Below, piece by piece: positions 26,221 to 37,789 of a stretch of 64,000 nt of DNA. Under the pieces are notes generated by a model. The model ran no database searches, had not been told where the DNA came from, and saw only the letters and a program-made list of their open reading frames with translations. Position 1 is the stretch's first letter. Each line of letters begins with the position of its first letter. Source of the DNA: JBBQKG01 sp038326655 (GTDB lineage Bacteria > Actinomycetota > Thermoleophilia > Solirubrobacterales > JBBDJG01). The stretch lies in assembly GCA_038326655.1 (NCBI GenBank), contig JBBQKG010000007.1, positions 1 through 64,000 on the forward strand, in the 5' to 3' direction. Position numbers and translations under genes: made by a program.

Positions 26221-26252
26221 GCGATGGAGGGTGTACGTTCCGGGAGGGTCCG

Positions 26253-26690
26253 CTAGGCCTCGAGCATCAGTGTGACGGGGCCTTCGTTGACGAGCGAGAC
26301 CGACATCCGGGCGCCGAAGCGACCGCGCTCGACGGGCACGCCGCGGCCCTCCAGCTCACGGCAGAACTGCTCGTAGAGCCGCTCCGCCTCACTGGGCTCC
26401 GCGGCGCCCGTGAAGCTCGGCCGGAGGCCCCGGCGCGTATCGCCGTAGAGCGTGAACTGACTGACCGCGAGCACGGACGCTCCGAGGTCGAGCAGCGACC
26501 GGTCCATGCGCCCTCCTTCGCCGTCGAACACGCGCAGCTTCGAAAGCTTGTCGGCGAGCCGCCCGGCCTGCTCGGAGTCGTCGCCCTCCCCCACGCCTAG
26601 CAACACCAGGAGGCCCTCGCCGATCTCGCCGACGGTCTCGCCGCCGACGCTGACGGAGGCGTGGCTCACGCGTTGGATCAGCGCGCGCAC
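26253..26690 (-). CDS. dtd: D-aminoacyl-tRNA deacylase
   Basis: 145 residues from GTG 26690 (RALIQRVSHASVSV), the standard Dtd N terminus; the frame is open upstream without similarity. Motifs SQFTLYGDTRRG and the Gly-cisPro loop VNEGPVTLM are present. Dtd removes D-amino acids and glycine mischarged onto tRNA. It starts 11 bases after the TPR gene and ends the mihF-gmk-rpoZ-coaBC-TPR-dtd run. Confidence 0.92.
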   Translation of the reverse strand: MRALIQRVSHASVSVGGETVGEIGEGLLVLLGVGEGDDSEQAGRLADKLSKLRVFDGEGGRMDRSLLDLGASVLAVSQFTLYGDTRRGLRPSFTGAAEPSEAERLYEQFCRELEGRGVPVERGRFGARMSVSLVNEGPVTLMLEA

Positions 26691-26700
26691 GGGCCGGCGA

Positions 26701-27087
26701 TCAGTCGCTGACCCTGTCCCGGTAGATCCTGTAGTCGGTCCTGTCCGGCCGCATGCCGCACGCGAGCGACATGTGGCGACGGGCCGCGCGGCGGTCGCCC
26801 AGCTTCTCGAGCGAGCGGCCGAGGCAGAAGTGCGCATAGTCGTCCGCAGGGCTCTGCTCGACGACCGCGGAGAACTCCGTGGCCGCGGGCCGGTAGCGGC
26901 CGCTGCGGAAGTATGCGCGCCCGAGCGCCTCGCGGATCGAGGTCTTGTCCGGCTCCAGGCGCTTCGCCTTCTCGAGCGACACCGCGGCCTGCGCCCAGTG
27001 CCTTTCGGCGAGCAGCGACAGACCACGCTGGAAGAGGGCGTAGGCGTCGTCGGACGCGGGATCTTGGGGCAGGTACTCGCGGCTCAT
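26701..27087 (-). CDS. small tetratricopeptide-repeat protein
   Basis: 128 residues built almost wholly of TPR-like helical pairs: AYALFQRGLSLLAERHWAQA, then LEPDKTSIREALGRAYFRSG, then DDYAHFCLGRSLEKLGDRRA. It has no signal peptide or membrane segment. The start overlaps the coaBC stop (ATGA), so it is coupled to coaBC. TPR domains bind other proteins; the partner is unknown. Confidence 0.75.
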   Translation of the reverse strand: MSREYLPQDPASDDAYALFQRGLSLLAERHWAQAAVSLEKAKRLEPDKTSIREALGRAYFRSGRYRPAATEFSAVVEQSPADDYAHFCLGRSLEKLGDRRAARRHMSLACGMRPDRTDYRIYRDRVSD

Positions 27088-28337
27088 GTGGTCGTCTCCG
27101 ACATCGACCGTAGCGACTGCACGAAGTCGAGCACGGCGGCTGCGATGTCCGCCTTGCCGGCGAGCGGCACGTGGCGCTCCTCGCCCGGCGCAAGCATCGT
27201 CACCTCGTTCTCTTCGGAGTCGAAGCCGATGTCGGCGCGCGAGATGTCGTTCACGACGATCGCGTCGAGTTGCTTGCGCGCCAGCTTCTCGCGAGCCCGG
27301 TCGACGCCCGCCGGGCCGTGCTCGGCCGCGAACCCGATCAGCGACTGCCCCGGGCGGCGAAGCGAAGACGCCTCGGTGAGCACGTCCGGTGTGCGCACCA
27401 GCTCGACCGCGAGCGCATCGTGGGGCTCCTTCGAGATCTTGCCCTGCGCGGGCGTGGCGGGCCGGTAGTCCGCGACCGCGGCGGCCATCAGCAGCACGTC
27501 GCAGGCGGGGAACCCCTCGAGCGTGGCGCGGCGAAGCTCCTCGGCCGTCTCGACCCTCACAAAGGTGACGCCCGGCGGTGGCGGCAGGGCCGCGTTGGCC
27601 CCGACCAGCGTCACGTCGGCGCCCCGGCGGGCCGCTTCGGCTGCGAGCGCAAACCCCATGCGGCCGCTCGAGCGGTTGCCGAGGAAGCGCACGGCGTCGA
27701 GCGGCTCACGCGTGCCGCCCGCGGTCACGAGCACGCGCAGGCCGTCGAGGGGCCGCGGCGCCCCGGTACCAGCGGCCAGCTCGATCGCGGCGAGCAGCTC
27801 GACCGGCTCGGCGAGACGGCCGATCCCCCATTCACCGCGTGACGCCAGCGCGCCCGTCCCGGGGTCCACCACGTGGACACCCCGGGCGCGCAGCGTGTCG
27901 AGGTTCGCCTGCGTGGCGGGATGCTCGAACATGCGGTTGTTCATCGCCGGGGCGAGCACAATCGGCCCCGCACACGCGAGGTAGGCGGCGGTCACCATGT
28001 TGTCCGCGAGCCCGGTCGCGAGCTTCGCGATCGTGTTGGCCGTCGCCGGCGCGATGCAGTAGACGTCGCAGCGGGCCGCCAGCTCGAGGTGGCCGATCGG
28101 GTCGTGGTCGGGCGCCGCCTCCCCGGGAAACGTGCCGCGGGCAGGGTCACGCTCGAACTCTCCGACCAGCACGGGCGCACCCGTGATGCCCTCGAACGTC
28201 GCCCGACCCACGAACTCGAGCGAGCCGGGGGTCTGGAGCACCCGCACGGCGTGCCCCGCCCTGGTCGCGAGGCGCGCGAGCTCGACCGCCTTGTAGGCGG
28301 AGATGCCACCGCTTGCGCCGAGCAGGATCCTTGCCAC
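27084..28337 (-). CDS. coaBC: bifunctional phosphopantothenoylcysteine decarboxylase / phosphopantothenate-cysteine ligase
   Basis: 417 residues from GTG 28337. The N-terminal CoaC flavoprotein half has GASGGISAYKAVELAR, APATANTIAKLATGLADN and the signature PAMNNRMFEHPA. The C-terminal CoaB half has VTAGGTREPLDAVRFLGNRSSG and KISKEPHD...LVRTPDVL. Together they couple cysteine to phosphopantothenate with CTP and decarboxylate the product in coenzyme A synthesis. It follows rpoZ by 26 bases, as in many actinobacteria. Confidence 0.95.
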   Translation of the reverse strand: MARILLGASGGISAYKAVELARLATRAGHAVRVLQTPGSLEFVGRATFEGITGAPVLVGEFERDPARGTFPGEAAPDHDPIGHLELAARCDVYCIAPATANTIAKLATGLADNMVTAAYLACAGPIVLAPAMNNRMFEHPATQANLDTLRARGVHVVDPGTGALASRGEWGIGRLAEPVELLAAIELAAGTGAPRPLDGLRVLVTAGGTREPLDAVRFLGNRSSGRMGFALAAEAARRGADVTLVGANAALPPPPGVTFVRVETAEELRRATLEGFPACDVLLMAAAVADYRPATPAQGKISKEPHDALAVELVRTPDVLTEASSLRRPGQSLIGFAAEHGPAGVDRAREKLARKQLDAIVVNDISRADIGFDSEENEVTMLAPGEERHVPLAGKADIAAAVLDFVQSLRSMSETTT

Positions 28338-28363
28338 GCGCGCTCCCCTCCGGGCCGCCTGCG

Positions 28364-28594
28364 TCAGACGCGGTAGCGCGAGCGGATCTTGCCCTGAGCG
28401 ACCTCTTCGAGCGCGATCGTCAGGTAGTTCTTCGAAGGCGTGTCGACCATCGGCGGGGGGAACTCCTCGAAGACTCCCTCGCCGAGCGTGTGGTAGTAGT
28501 TGTTGATCTGGCGGGCCCGCTTCGCCGCCACGATGACTGCCGCGTAATTGGAGTCGACGTGTTTGAGCAGGCTGTCGATGCGCGGATAAATCAA
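28364..28594 (-). CDS. rpoZ: RNA polymerase omega subunit
   Basis: 76 residues, TTG start with AGGAG nearby. Residues IDSLLKHVDSNYAAVIVAAKRARQINNYY match the omega helix that embraces beta-prime, and KNYLTIALEEVAQGKI is the conserved second block. Omega aids polymerase assembly. It lies between gmk and coaBC, a conserved order. A CTGCGG/CCGCAG stem (28617-28634) lies in the gap after gmk. Confidence 0.92.
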   Translation of the reverse strand: MIYPRIDSLLKHVDSNYAAVIVAAKRARQINNYYHTLGEGVFEEFPPPMVDTPSKNYLTIALEEVAQGKIRSRYRV

Positions 28595-28651
28595 GAGAAA
28601 TGCTCCTATCGCCGGGCTGCGGCCCCTACCGCAGTCTCCGGTGATCTTACA

Positions 28652-29254
28652 TCAGGCCTTTTCGCCTTCCTCGAGCGCCGCGGCGGCCTGGTCCTGAGCG
28701 GTCACCGCGCGCACCAGCCCCGCAAGCTCCTCCGCGGCCCGGTCGAGGTCGTCGTTGACGATCACGTGCCCGAACTCCTCGCGCGCTGCCAGCTCCTCCT
28801 GAGCGGCCGCGAGCCGACGTTCGATCTCATCCGGGCGGTCGGTCGCCCGCCCCACGAGGCGCTCGCGCAGGGCATGGGGGGAAGGCGGGGCGATGAAGAC
28901 CTGGACCGCCTCCGGCATCGCCTCACGCACCTGCCGGGCGCCCTGGACCTCGATCTCCAGCACGACGCCGGTGCCGCGGGCCAGGCGCGGCTCGACCTCC
29001 GTCCGCAGGGTCCCGTAGCTGTTCCCCGCGTAGGTCGCGTGCTCGAGCAGCTCGCCGTTCTGCGCGAGCCGGTCGAACTCCCTGCCGGACATGAAGTGGT
29101 ATTCGACGCCGTCGCGCTCGCCGGGGCGGGGAGGGCGCGTGGTGGCCGAGACCGACAGCTCGAGCCCGGGCACCTCCCGGAGCAGGCGCCGGATCAGGGT
29201 GCCCTTGCCGACCCCTGACGGCCCGGTGATGACGAATAGCCGCCCGGTGGTCAA
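28652..29254 (-). CDS. gmk: guanylate kinase
   Basis: 200 residues, TTG start at 29254. The P-loop is ITGPSGVGKGTLIRRL; the GMP-binding region has SVSATTRPPRPGERDGVEYHF and the lid EIEVQGARQVRE. It phosphorylates GMP to GDP. It lies between mihF and rpoZ, the classic actinobacterial mihF-gmk-rpoZ cluster. Confidence 0.95.
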   Translation of the reverse strand: MTTGRLFVITGPSGVGKGTLIRRLLREVPGLELSVSATTRPPRPGERDGVEYHFMSGREFDRLAQNGELLEHATYAGNSYGTLRTEVEPRLARGTGVVLEIEVQGARQVREAMPEAVQVFIAPPSPHALRERLVGRATDRPDEIERRLAAAQEELAAREEFGHVIVNDDLDRAAEELAGLVRAVTAQDQAAAALEEGEKA

Positions 29255-29305
29255 CGGGCCTCGACGCTCTGGCCGCGGGGCCGCGTCAAACCGCCTAGGG
29301 GGTCA

Positions 29306-29638
29306 CTAGTTACGGAAGTGACTGACCAGCTCGGCGCGCTGGCGCTGCGAGAGGCCGCCGAGCGTCTTGCTCGGGGAGATCCGGCACTGGGCGAGGATCT
29401 TGTTGACCTTCACGTGGCCGTACTTCGGGACCGCCAGCAGCATGTCCGACACCTTCGCGCTCTGGATGTACTCCGGGGGCGAGAGCAGCAGCACGTTGAT
29501 GTTCGCGCGGCCGGCGCGAAGGTCTTTTTTCAGCTGAGCCCTCCTCGTGCGAACGCGGTTCGCCTCGTTGAGCGCATCCATTCGTTGCGTCAAGGAACGC
29601 TCCGGCGCGCCCGAGGGGGACTTGGTGGCGGCGGGCAT
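29306..29638 (-). CDS. mihF: actinobacterial integration host factor
   Basis: 110 residues. Matches the actinobacterial IHF family, unrelated to the proteobacterial IhfA/B fold: a basic N terminus, ALNEANRVRTRRAQLKKDL, VLLLSPPEYIQSAKVSDMLLAVPKYGHVKV and the helix-two-turn-helix end KILAQCRISPSKTLGGLSQRQ. It bends DNA and shapes the nucleoid. It is marked by a strong promoter (TTGCAC, 16 bases, TATAAT) that ends eight bases before the ATG, so the mRNA should have almost no leader. The presence of this gene is the best single marker for Actinomycetota in the window. Confidence 0.95.
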   Translation of the reverse strand: MPAATKSPSGAPERSLTQRMDALNEANRVRTRRAQLKKDLRAGRANINVLLLSPPEYIQSAKVSDMLLAVPKYGHVKVNKILAQCRISPSKTLGGLSQRQRAELVSHFRN

Positions 29639-29646
29639 GGGCGGCG

Positions 29647-29674
29647 ATTATACGCACGGCAAAGCGGCGTGCAA
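29647..29674 (-). promoter_or_regulatory. mihF promoter
   Basis: Minus-strand -35 TTGCAC (29669-29674), 16-base spacer, consensus -10 TATAAT (29647-29652), then eight bases to the ATG. The predicted start of transcription is within about two bases of the start codon. The sequence before the box, TGCGTATAATC, is shared with the thrC riboswitch promoter. Confidence 0.7.
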
Positions 29675-29714
29675 GATGCGCTTCGAAAAAACTTTCGCAA
29701 ATAAACCGAGAATT

Positions 29715-29738
29715 GAGGTCGACCTCGTGCGGAGGTCG
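29715..29738. repeat. inverted repeats upstream of mihF promoter
   Basis: CGACCTC (29720-29726) and GAGGTCG (29732-29738) form a perfect 7-base stem with a 5-base loop. GAGGTCGACCTC (29715-29726) is itself a 12-base palindrome, so GAGGTCG occurs twice. It lies about 45-65 bases upstream of the -35, a reasonable operator or autoregulation site. Confidence 0.45.
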
Positions 29739-29794
29739 AGGGCGCTTGAGGCAGGTTCACTTTTGACCTGCATTTTCACAGCTTTTTAAAACGC

Positions 29795-30742
29795 TCAGAC
29801 GACGCGCGGGTAGTCGGCGAGTCGCGCGACGCGCGACTTCGACAGTAGCTGCGCAAGCTCTTCGCGCACTCGCTCGGCGGCCGCCGGATCGCGGAAGCTC
29901 TCGGTTCCGACTGCGACGCAGGTCGCCCCGGCGGCGAGGAAGTCGAGCGCGTCGCGGCCGCATCGAATCCCTCCCATGCCGACCACCGGGAGGGTCGTGC
30001 GCGAGGCGACCTGGTGCACCTGCTCGAGCGCCACCGCCCGCACCCCCGGCCCCGACAGGCCGCCGCTGCCGGCGCCGAGCCAGGCGCTTCCCGAGGCGCT
30101 CTCGAGAGCCGGATCGATCGCCCGGGCGCGAAGCGTGTTGATCAGCGAGACGGCGTCGGCGCCACCGTGCTCGGCGGCCACCGCGACCCCGCCGACGTCG
30201 CTCGCATTGGGCGTGAGCTTCACGATCAGAGGCTTCGACGTGAGCGGCCGCACGCGGTGCATCAGGGTCGCGGTCTCGTGCGGGTCGTCCCCCATGACGC
30301 AGCCCGACTTGACGTTGGGACAGGACACGTTCAGCTCGAGGGCGGCGACCTCGGTGCGTGCCGCGACACCCTCGACGAGCGTCGCGAACTCGTCGTGGCC
30401 GAACCCCGCAACGCTCACGATCAGCGGCACGGGGACGGTTGCGAGCACCGGCAGGTCGTGCTCCAGGAAGCCGTCGAGGCCCTTGTTCGGAAGACCGATC
30501 GAGTTGATCAGCCCCGCCGGCGCCTCCCAGAGCCGCGGCGGCGGGTTGCCGTCGCGACGTTCGACCGTGATCGTCTTCGATACGAACGCGGAGAACGGAA
30601 ACCGCTCACGCAAGCCGTCGCCGAACGTGCGCAGGGCTGCGATCGCGTCGAAGGTGCCGGACCCGTTCAGGACCGGATGGCGGAGCTCGAGCCCGGCCAG
30701 GCCGGTTGCCAGGTCGGGCGCCGCGGTCAGCGCTCCAGCCAC
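29795..30742 (-). CDS. pyrD: dihydroorotate dehydrogenase, class 1B catalytic subunit
   Basis: 315 residues from GTG 30742; GGAGGA lies close upstream and the start overlaps the pyrK stop by 16 bases. Class 1 features: NGSGTF, FVSKTITVERRDGNPPPR, and catalytic Cys in ELNVSCPNVKSG (class 1B uses Cys rather than Ser), with the FMN phosphate site VVGMGGIRCGRDALDFLAAGA. It oxidises dihydroorotate to orotate, passing electrons to PyrK. It is the last gene of the pyr operon. Confidence 0.94.
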   Translation of the reverse strand: MAGALTAAPDLATGLAGLELRHPVLNGSGTFDAIAALRTFGDGLRERFPFSAFVSKTITVERRDGNPPPRLWEAPAGLINSIGLPNKGLDGFLEHDLPVLATVPVPLIVSVAGFGHDEFATLVEGVAARTEVAALELNVSCPNVKSGCVMGDDPHETATLMHRVRPLTSKPLIVKLTPNASDVGGVAVAAEHGGADAVSLINTLRARAIDPALESASGSAWLGAGSGGLSGPGVRAVALEQVHQVASRTTLPVVGMGGIRCGRDALDFLAAGATCVAVGTESFRDPAAAERVREELAQLLSKSRVARLADYPRVV

Positions 30743-31514
30743 GACTCCTCCAGGTCCGAGGCCGCCACCACCGGCCCGTCGACGCAGATCCGCCGGTAGC
30801 CGTCGCGCGTGAGGACGACGCACCCGAAGCAGGCGCCGAAGCCGCACGCCATCGCCTCCTCGAGCGCGAGCTCCGCGGCCACGGTGCGCTCCGCGCAGAG
30901 AGCGCGCACCGATTCGAGCATCGCCGGTGGGCCGCATGCATAGACGACCGCGCTCGGGGTCTGGTCGAGCTCGTCCACGAGCAGCTCCGTCACGAGGCCG
31001 TGGTGGCCGGCTGACCCGTCGTCGGTCGCGAGCACCGGCGGTGCGGGCAAGAGGCCGGCGGCCTCGGCGTAACCAGAATCGCGAAAGCCGGCCAGCACGA
31101 GCGGGTCACGGCCGGCGTCGCGAAGCGACTCGGCCAGGATCACCAGGGGCGCAAGCCCCACCCCGCCGGCGACGAGCACCGGCCGCGCTTCCCGCGCCGG
31201 AGGCGAGAAGCCGATGCCGAGCGGGCCGACGAGCCACATGCCCTCGCCCTGGTCGAGCGCGGCGAGCCGCTCCGTGCCCGGACCGATCGCATCGACGAGA
31301 AACCCGAGCCGCTCGCCGCGGACACGGCAGACCGAGAACGCGCGAGCGAGATGCGGACGTCCATCCGCCCCGCCCCAGCCGCGCGCCGCCGCGAGCATGT
31401 AGAACTGCCCCGCAAGCGGCGGCGGCCCCGATCGGTCGGCGACCTCCACGAGCCTGTAGGGCCCGGCCGCCTGGTTGGCCGTCACCTCGCAGAGCCGGCG
31501 TCCGAAGGGCGCTG

Positions 31515-31518
<4 letters not shown>
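30727..31518 (-). CDS. pyrK: dihydroorotate dehydrogenase electron-transfer subunit
   Basis: 263 residues from GTG 31518, overlapping the carB stop (GTGA). The FAD-binding segment is RAFSVCRV; the NAD-binding segment is LVAGGVGLAPLVILAE. The [2Fe-2S] cysteines are in ACGFGACFGCVV plus the later Cys in RRICVDGP, the PyrK pattern. It moves electrons from PyrD to NAD+. Pairing with PyrD confirms class 1B. Confidence 0.93.
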
Positions 31519-34722
<3,204 letters not shown>

Positions 34723-34730
<8 letters not shown>

Positions 34731-35883
34731 GCACCATGTCCACGAAACGGTCGAAGAGATAGAGCGAGTCGTGCGGCCCCGGTCCTGCTTCCGGGTGGTA
34801 CTGGACGCAGGCGGCGGGCACATCGTGCAGCACGAGGCCCTCGACCGTGCGGTCGTAGAGGTTCACGTGCGAAAGCTCCGCGGCGCCGAAGTCGGTCTCG
34901 CAGCGGACCGGCTCGTCCGCGTCGATCGCCTTGGCGCCACCGGGCCCGAGTACCGCGAACCCGTGGTTCTGCGCTGTGATCTCGATCTTGCCCGTGGAGA
35001 GGTCCTTGACCGGGTGGTTCGCCCCGCGGTGGCCGAAGCGCAGCTTGAACGTGTCCAGCCCAACCGCCCGGCAGAGCAACTGGTGGCCGAGGCAGATGCC
35101 GAAGACGGGAAGCTTGCCGACGAGCGCTCGGACCGTTCCGACGACGTGGTCGAGCGCCGCAGGGTCGCCCGGCCCGTTCGCCAGGAAGACGGCGTCCGGC
35201 TGCTGGTCGAGGACGTCCTGGGCCGAGCTTCCGCAGGGCATCAGCACGAGGCGGCAGTCACGCTGACGGAGGTTTTCGACGATCGAGCGCTTGATGCCCG
35301 TGTCGAGCGCCACCACCTTGGGGCCGGAGCCCTCGTCGAACACGATCGGCTCGCGCGGCGTGACCTCGGCGGCGAGGTCGCGCCCGTCCATCGAGGGCTC
35401 GGCGGCGATCAGGTCGCGCGCCTCCTGGTCGCTCATCTCGCCGGGGAAAACACCGCCGAGCATCGCGCCCCGCTCCCGCAGGTGGCGGACGAGTGCCCGC
35501 GTGTCGACGCCGCCGATCCCCGGGACGCCCTCTGACGCGAGCCAGTCGAGCCAGCCTGCGCCGGCGTCTTCCGGGCGGCTGTTCATGCCCTCGCGCATGA
35601 TCACCGCGCGGGCATGGATCCGGCCCGACTCCATGTTCGCGTCGCTGACCCCGTAGTTGCCGATCAGCGGATAGGTGAAAGTGATGATCTGCGCGTCGTA
35701 CGAGGGGTCGGTGACCGCCTCCTGGTAGCCGGTCATCGCGGTGTTGAACACGACCTCGCCGACCGCGGCCACGGGCGCTCCGACGGCGATCCCATGAAGC
35801 CGCGTGCCATCCTCGAGTAGAACAAACGCCGTCCCGCCCGAAACCGGTCGATCTGCTTGCAGATCGACCGCGCTTTCTCTCAT
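34723..35883 (-). CDS. carA: carbamoyl-phosphate synthase small subunit
   Basis: 386 residues from ATG 35883, overlapping the preceding hydrolase stop (ATGA). The glutaminase domain carries VFGICLGHQLL (nucleophile Cys), QNHGFAV and YHPEAGPGPHDS. The core normally begins near residue 20 (FVLLEDGTRLHGIAVGA). The first 18 residues are an extension whose codons contain a perfect 26-base palindrome (35845-35870). It hydrolyses glutamine and channels ammonia to CarB. Confidence 0.95.
35845..35870. repeat. 26-base perfect palindrome inside the carA 5' coding end
   Basis: Arms CGGTCGATCTGC and its exact reverse complement around TT, giving a GCTTGC centre. It encodes DLQADRPV-type residues in the non-core N-terminal extension of CarA. 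As RNA on the plus strand the centre would be a G(CUUG)C tetraloop; the carA transcript is the other strand. Confidence 0.75.
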
Positions 35884-36416
35884 TTCACAAGCCTCTGGAT
35901 GTCCTTGAACTCCGGCGAGCCGGCGCCCCGCAGCAGCTCGAACAACGCCGTCTCGACGCTCGTCACGTAGGCGCCGCTTCGCTCCATCTTGTGGAGGCCG
36001 AGATCCCGGTTCTCCGCCGTCCGCGAGGTCACCGCGTCCTTGACCACGTGCACTCCCCGGCCAGTCGTGAGCAGGTCCTCGGCGGTCTGGTTCACGCACA
36101 CGTGCGACTCGATCCCGCAGAGCAGCACCTGATCGCGAACGTCCAGCGCGGTCGGGAACCCGTCCGCGTCGAGCGCACTGAAGGCGACCTTCTCCATCCT
36201 CGGCACACCCTCGAGGTGCTCGGCGACCTCGGGGACGGTCTCGCCGAGGCCCTTTGGATACTGCTCGGTGACGAGCACCGGCAGGCCGAGCATGCGGGCG
36301 CCCTGCACGAGCGTCGCGACGTTCGCCGCGACGCGGTCGAAGTCGAGCACCGCCGGGCGGAATGCCTCCTGAACGTCGATCACGGCGAGCGCCGTACGGC
36401 CCCGGTCGAGCTTCAC
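35880..36416 (-). CDS. isochorismatase-family hydrolase in the pyr operon
   Basis: 178 residues from GTG 36416, overlapping the pyrC stop. The cysteine hydrolase triad is present: Asp14 in AVIDVQEAF, Lys55 in EQYPKGLG, Cys107 in GIESHVCVN. The family includes nicotinamidases, ureidoacrylate and biuret hydrolases, and enzymes of unknown substrate; the YPKGLG form is typical of the small YcaC-like branch. Four-base overlaps on both sides tie it to pyrC and carA, so a role in pyrimidine or carbamoyl metabolism is possible but not shown. Cytoplasmic. Confidence 0.85.
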   Translation of the reverse strand: MKLDRGRTALAVIDVQEAFRPAVLDFDRVAANVATLVQGARMLGLPVLVTEQYPKGLGETVPEVAEHLEGVPRMEKVAFSALDADGFPTALDVRDQVLLCGIESHVCVNQTAEDLLTTGRGVHVVKDAVTSRTAENRDLGLHKMERSGAYVTSVETALFELLRGAGSPEFKDIQRLVK

Positions 36417-37789
36417 CGGCGCGCCTCGCGCCCGGCGAACATCGAGCCCTCCGCGAGCCGGATCGCGAAGTTGCGGTCCCGGTAGGCGACAGTGCCGGCG
36501 GCGACGGTCATCAGCACGCGCCCGTTGAGGTCGCGTCCCGCGAAGCACGAGTTCTCGGAGCGGCTCTCGTAGCCCGCCTCGCCGACGGTCCACGGCGCAT
36601 CGAGATCGACCAGGCAGAAGTTCGCGCGTGCTCCGGGCGCAAGCGTCGGCGCGGCGAGCCCGTACGGAGCGCCGCCTGCCGTGATGCGCCGGATGAGCAG
36701 GTCGAGGTCGATCACGCCCGGCTGGACGAGATTGGTGTAGATCGCGGCGAACGCGGTCTCGAGGCCGGTCACTCCCATCGGCGCCTGTTCGAACGGCGCC
36801 TCCTTCTCCTCGCGCGAGTGCGGCGCGTGGTCGGTCGCGATGCAGTCGATGACGCCCGAGCGAAGGCCCTCGATCAGCGCCGTGCGGTCCGCCTCCGAGC
36901 GCAGCGGCGGATTCATCTTGAAGCGGGGGTCGAGCTCGCGGACGGCTACGTCGGTGAGGGTCAAGTGGTGCGGAGTGACCTCGCAGGTGATCTCCACGCC
37001 CGCCTGCTTGGCCCGCTCGACCGCCGCCACGGACTCGGCCGCCGACAAGTGGAGGATGTGAAGGCGGCCGCGCTCGTAGCGAGCGATCCCGGCGTCGCGC
37101 TCGATCGCCGTGCTCTCGGAGATCGAGGGGATGCCGGCGAGGCCCAGCAGGGCGGAGACCGCCCCTTCGTGCATGACGCCGTCGGCCGATAGCGATGGGT
37201 CCTCTTCGTGGAGCGCCAGCACGCCGCCGCAGAGGCGTTGATACTGGAACGCCTGGCGAAGTCGTCGTGCGTCGGCGACGGGCACGCCGTCGTCGGTGAA
37301 GCCGACCGCGCCCTCGCGCCCGAGCTCCACCATCTCGGTCAGCTCCGACCCGTGCTGGCCCCTGGTGATCGCGGCGAGGAAGCCGACCGGCACGACCGCC
37401 TCCACCGCTGCCCGCTGCTGGAGCGAGCGCAGCACGGCGGCGTTGTCGACGACGGGCTCCGTGTTGGGCATCGCGAGCACGCAGCAGAAGCCGCCCGCGG
37501 CGGCCGCCCGCGTGCCCGACTCGAGGTCCTCCTCGTCCTCCCGGCCCGGCGTCCGGAGGTGGACGTGCGGGTCCACGAAGCCGGGAAACAGGTGCAGGCC
37601 CTCGCCGTCGATCGACTCGACACCGTCGCCCCGCTCGAGCGTGCCGGCGGGTGCCAGCTCGGCGACCTCTCCGTCCCGGACGAGCACGTCGTGCGGCCCG
37701 TCGATCGCGGCCGCGGGGTCGAGCGCGTGGACGCCCGTGACGAGCACCGCGGCCGGTGGCCCGCCGCGTGCCGAGAGCCGAACCCTCAC
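36413..37789 (-). CDS. pyrC: dihydroorotase
   Basis: 458 residues from GTG 37789 (GTGA overlap with pyrB). Type I amidohydrolase features: GFVDPHVHLRTPG (metal His-x-His), HEEDPSLS, EVTPHHLTLTD, and ATDHAPHSREEK (metal Asp). The substrate Asn lies in LAMPNTEP. It cyclises carbamoyl-aspartate to dihydroorotate. All metal ligands are present, so this is an active subunit rather than the PyrC' scaffold found next to some PyrBs. Confidence 0.94.
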   Translation of the reverse strand: MRVRLSARGGPPAAVLVTGVHALDPAAAIDGPHDVLVRDGEVAELAPAGTLERGDGVESIDGEGLHLFPGFVDPHVHLRTPGREDEEDLESGTRAAAAGGFCCVLAMPNTEPVVDNAAVLRSLQQRAAVEAVVPVGFLAAITRGQHGSELTEMVELGREGAVGFTDDGVPVADARRLRQAFQYQRLCGGVLALHEEDPSLSADGVMHEGAVSALLGLAGIPSISESTAIERDAGIARYERGRLHILHLSAAESVAAVERAKQAGVEITCEVTPHHLTLTDVAVRELDPRFKMNPPLRSEADRTALIEGLRSGVIDCIATDHAPHSREEKEAPFEQAPMGVTGLETAFAAIYTNLVQPGVIDLDLLIRRITAGGAPYGLAAPTLAPGARANFCLVDLDAPWTVGEAGYESRSENSCFAGRDLNGRVLMTVAAGTVAYRDRNFAIRLAEGSMFAGREARR

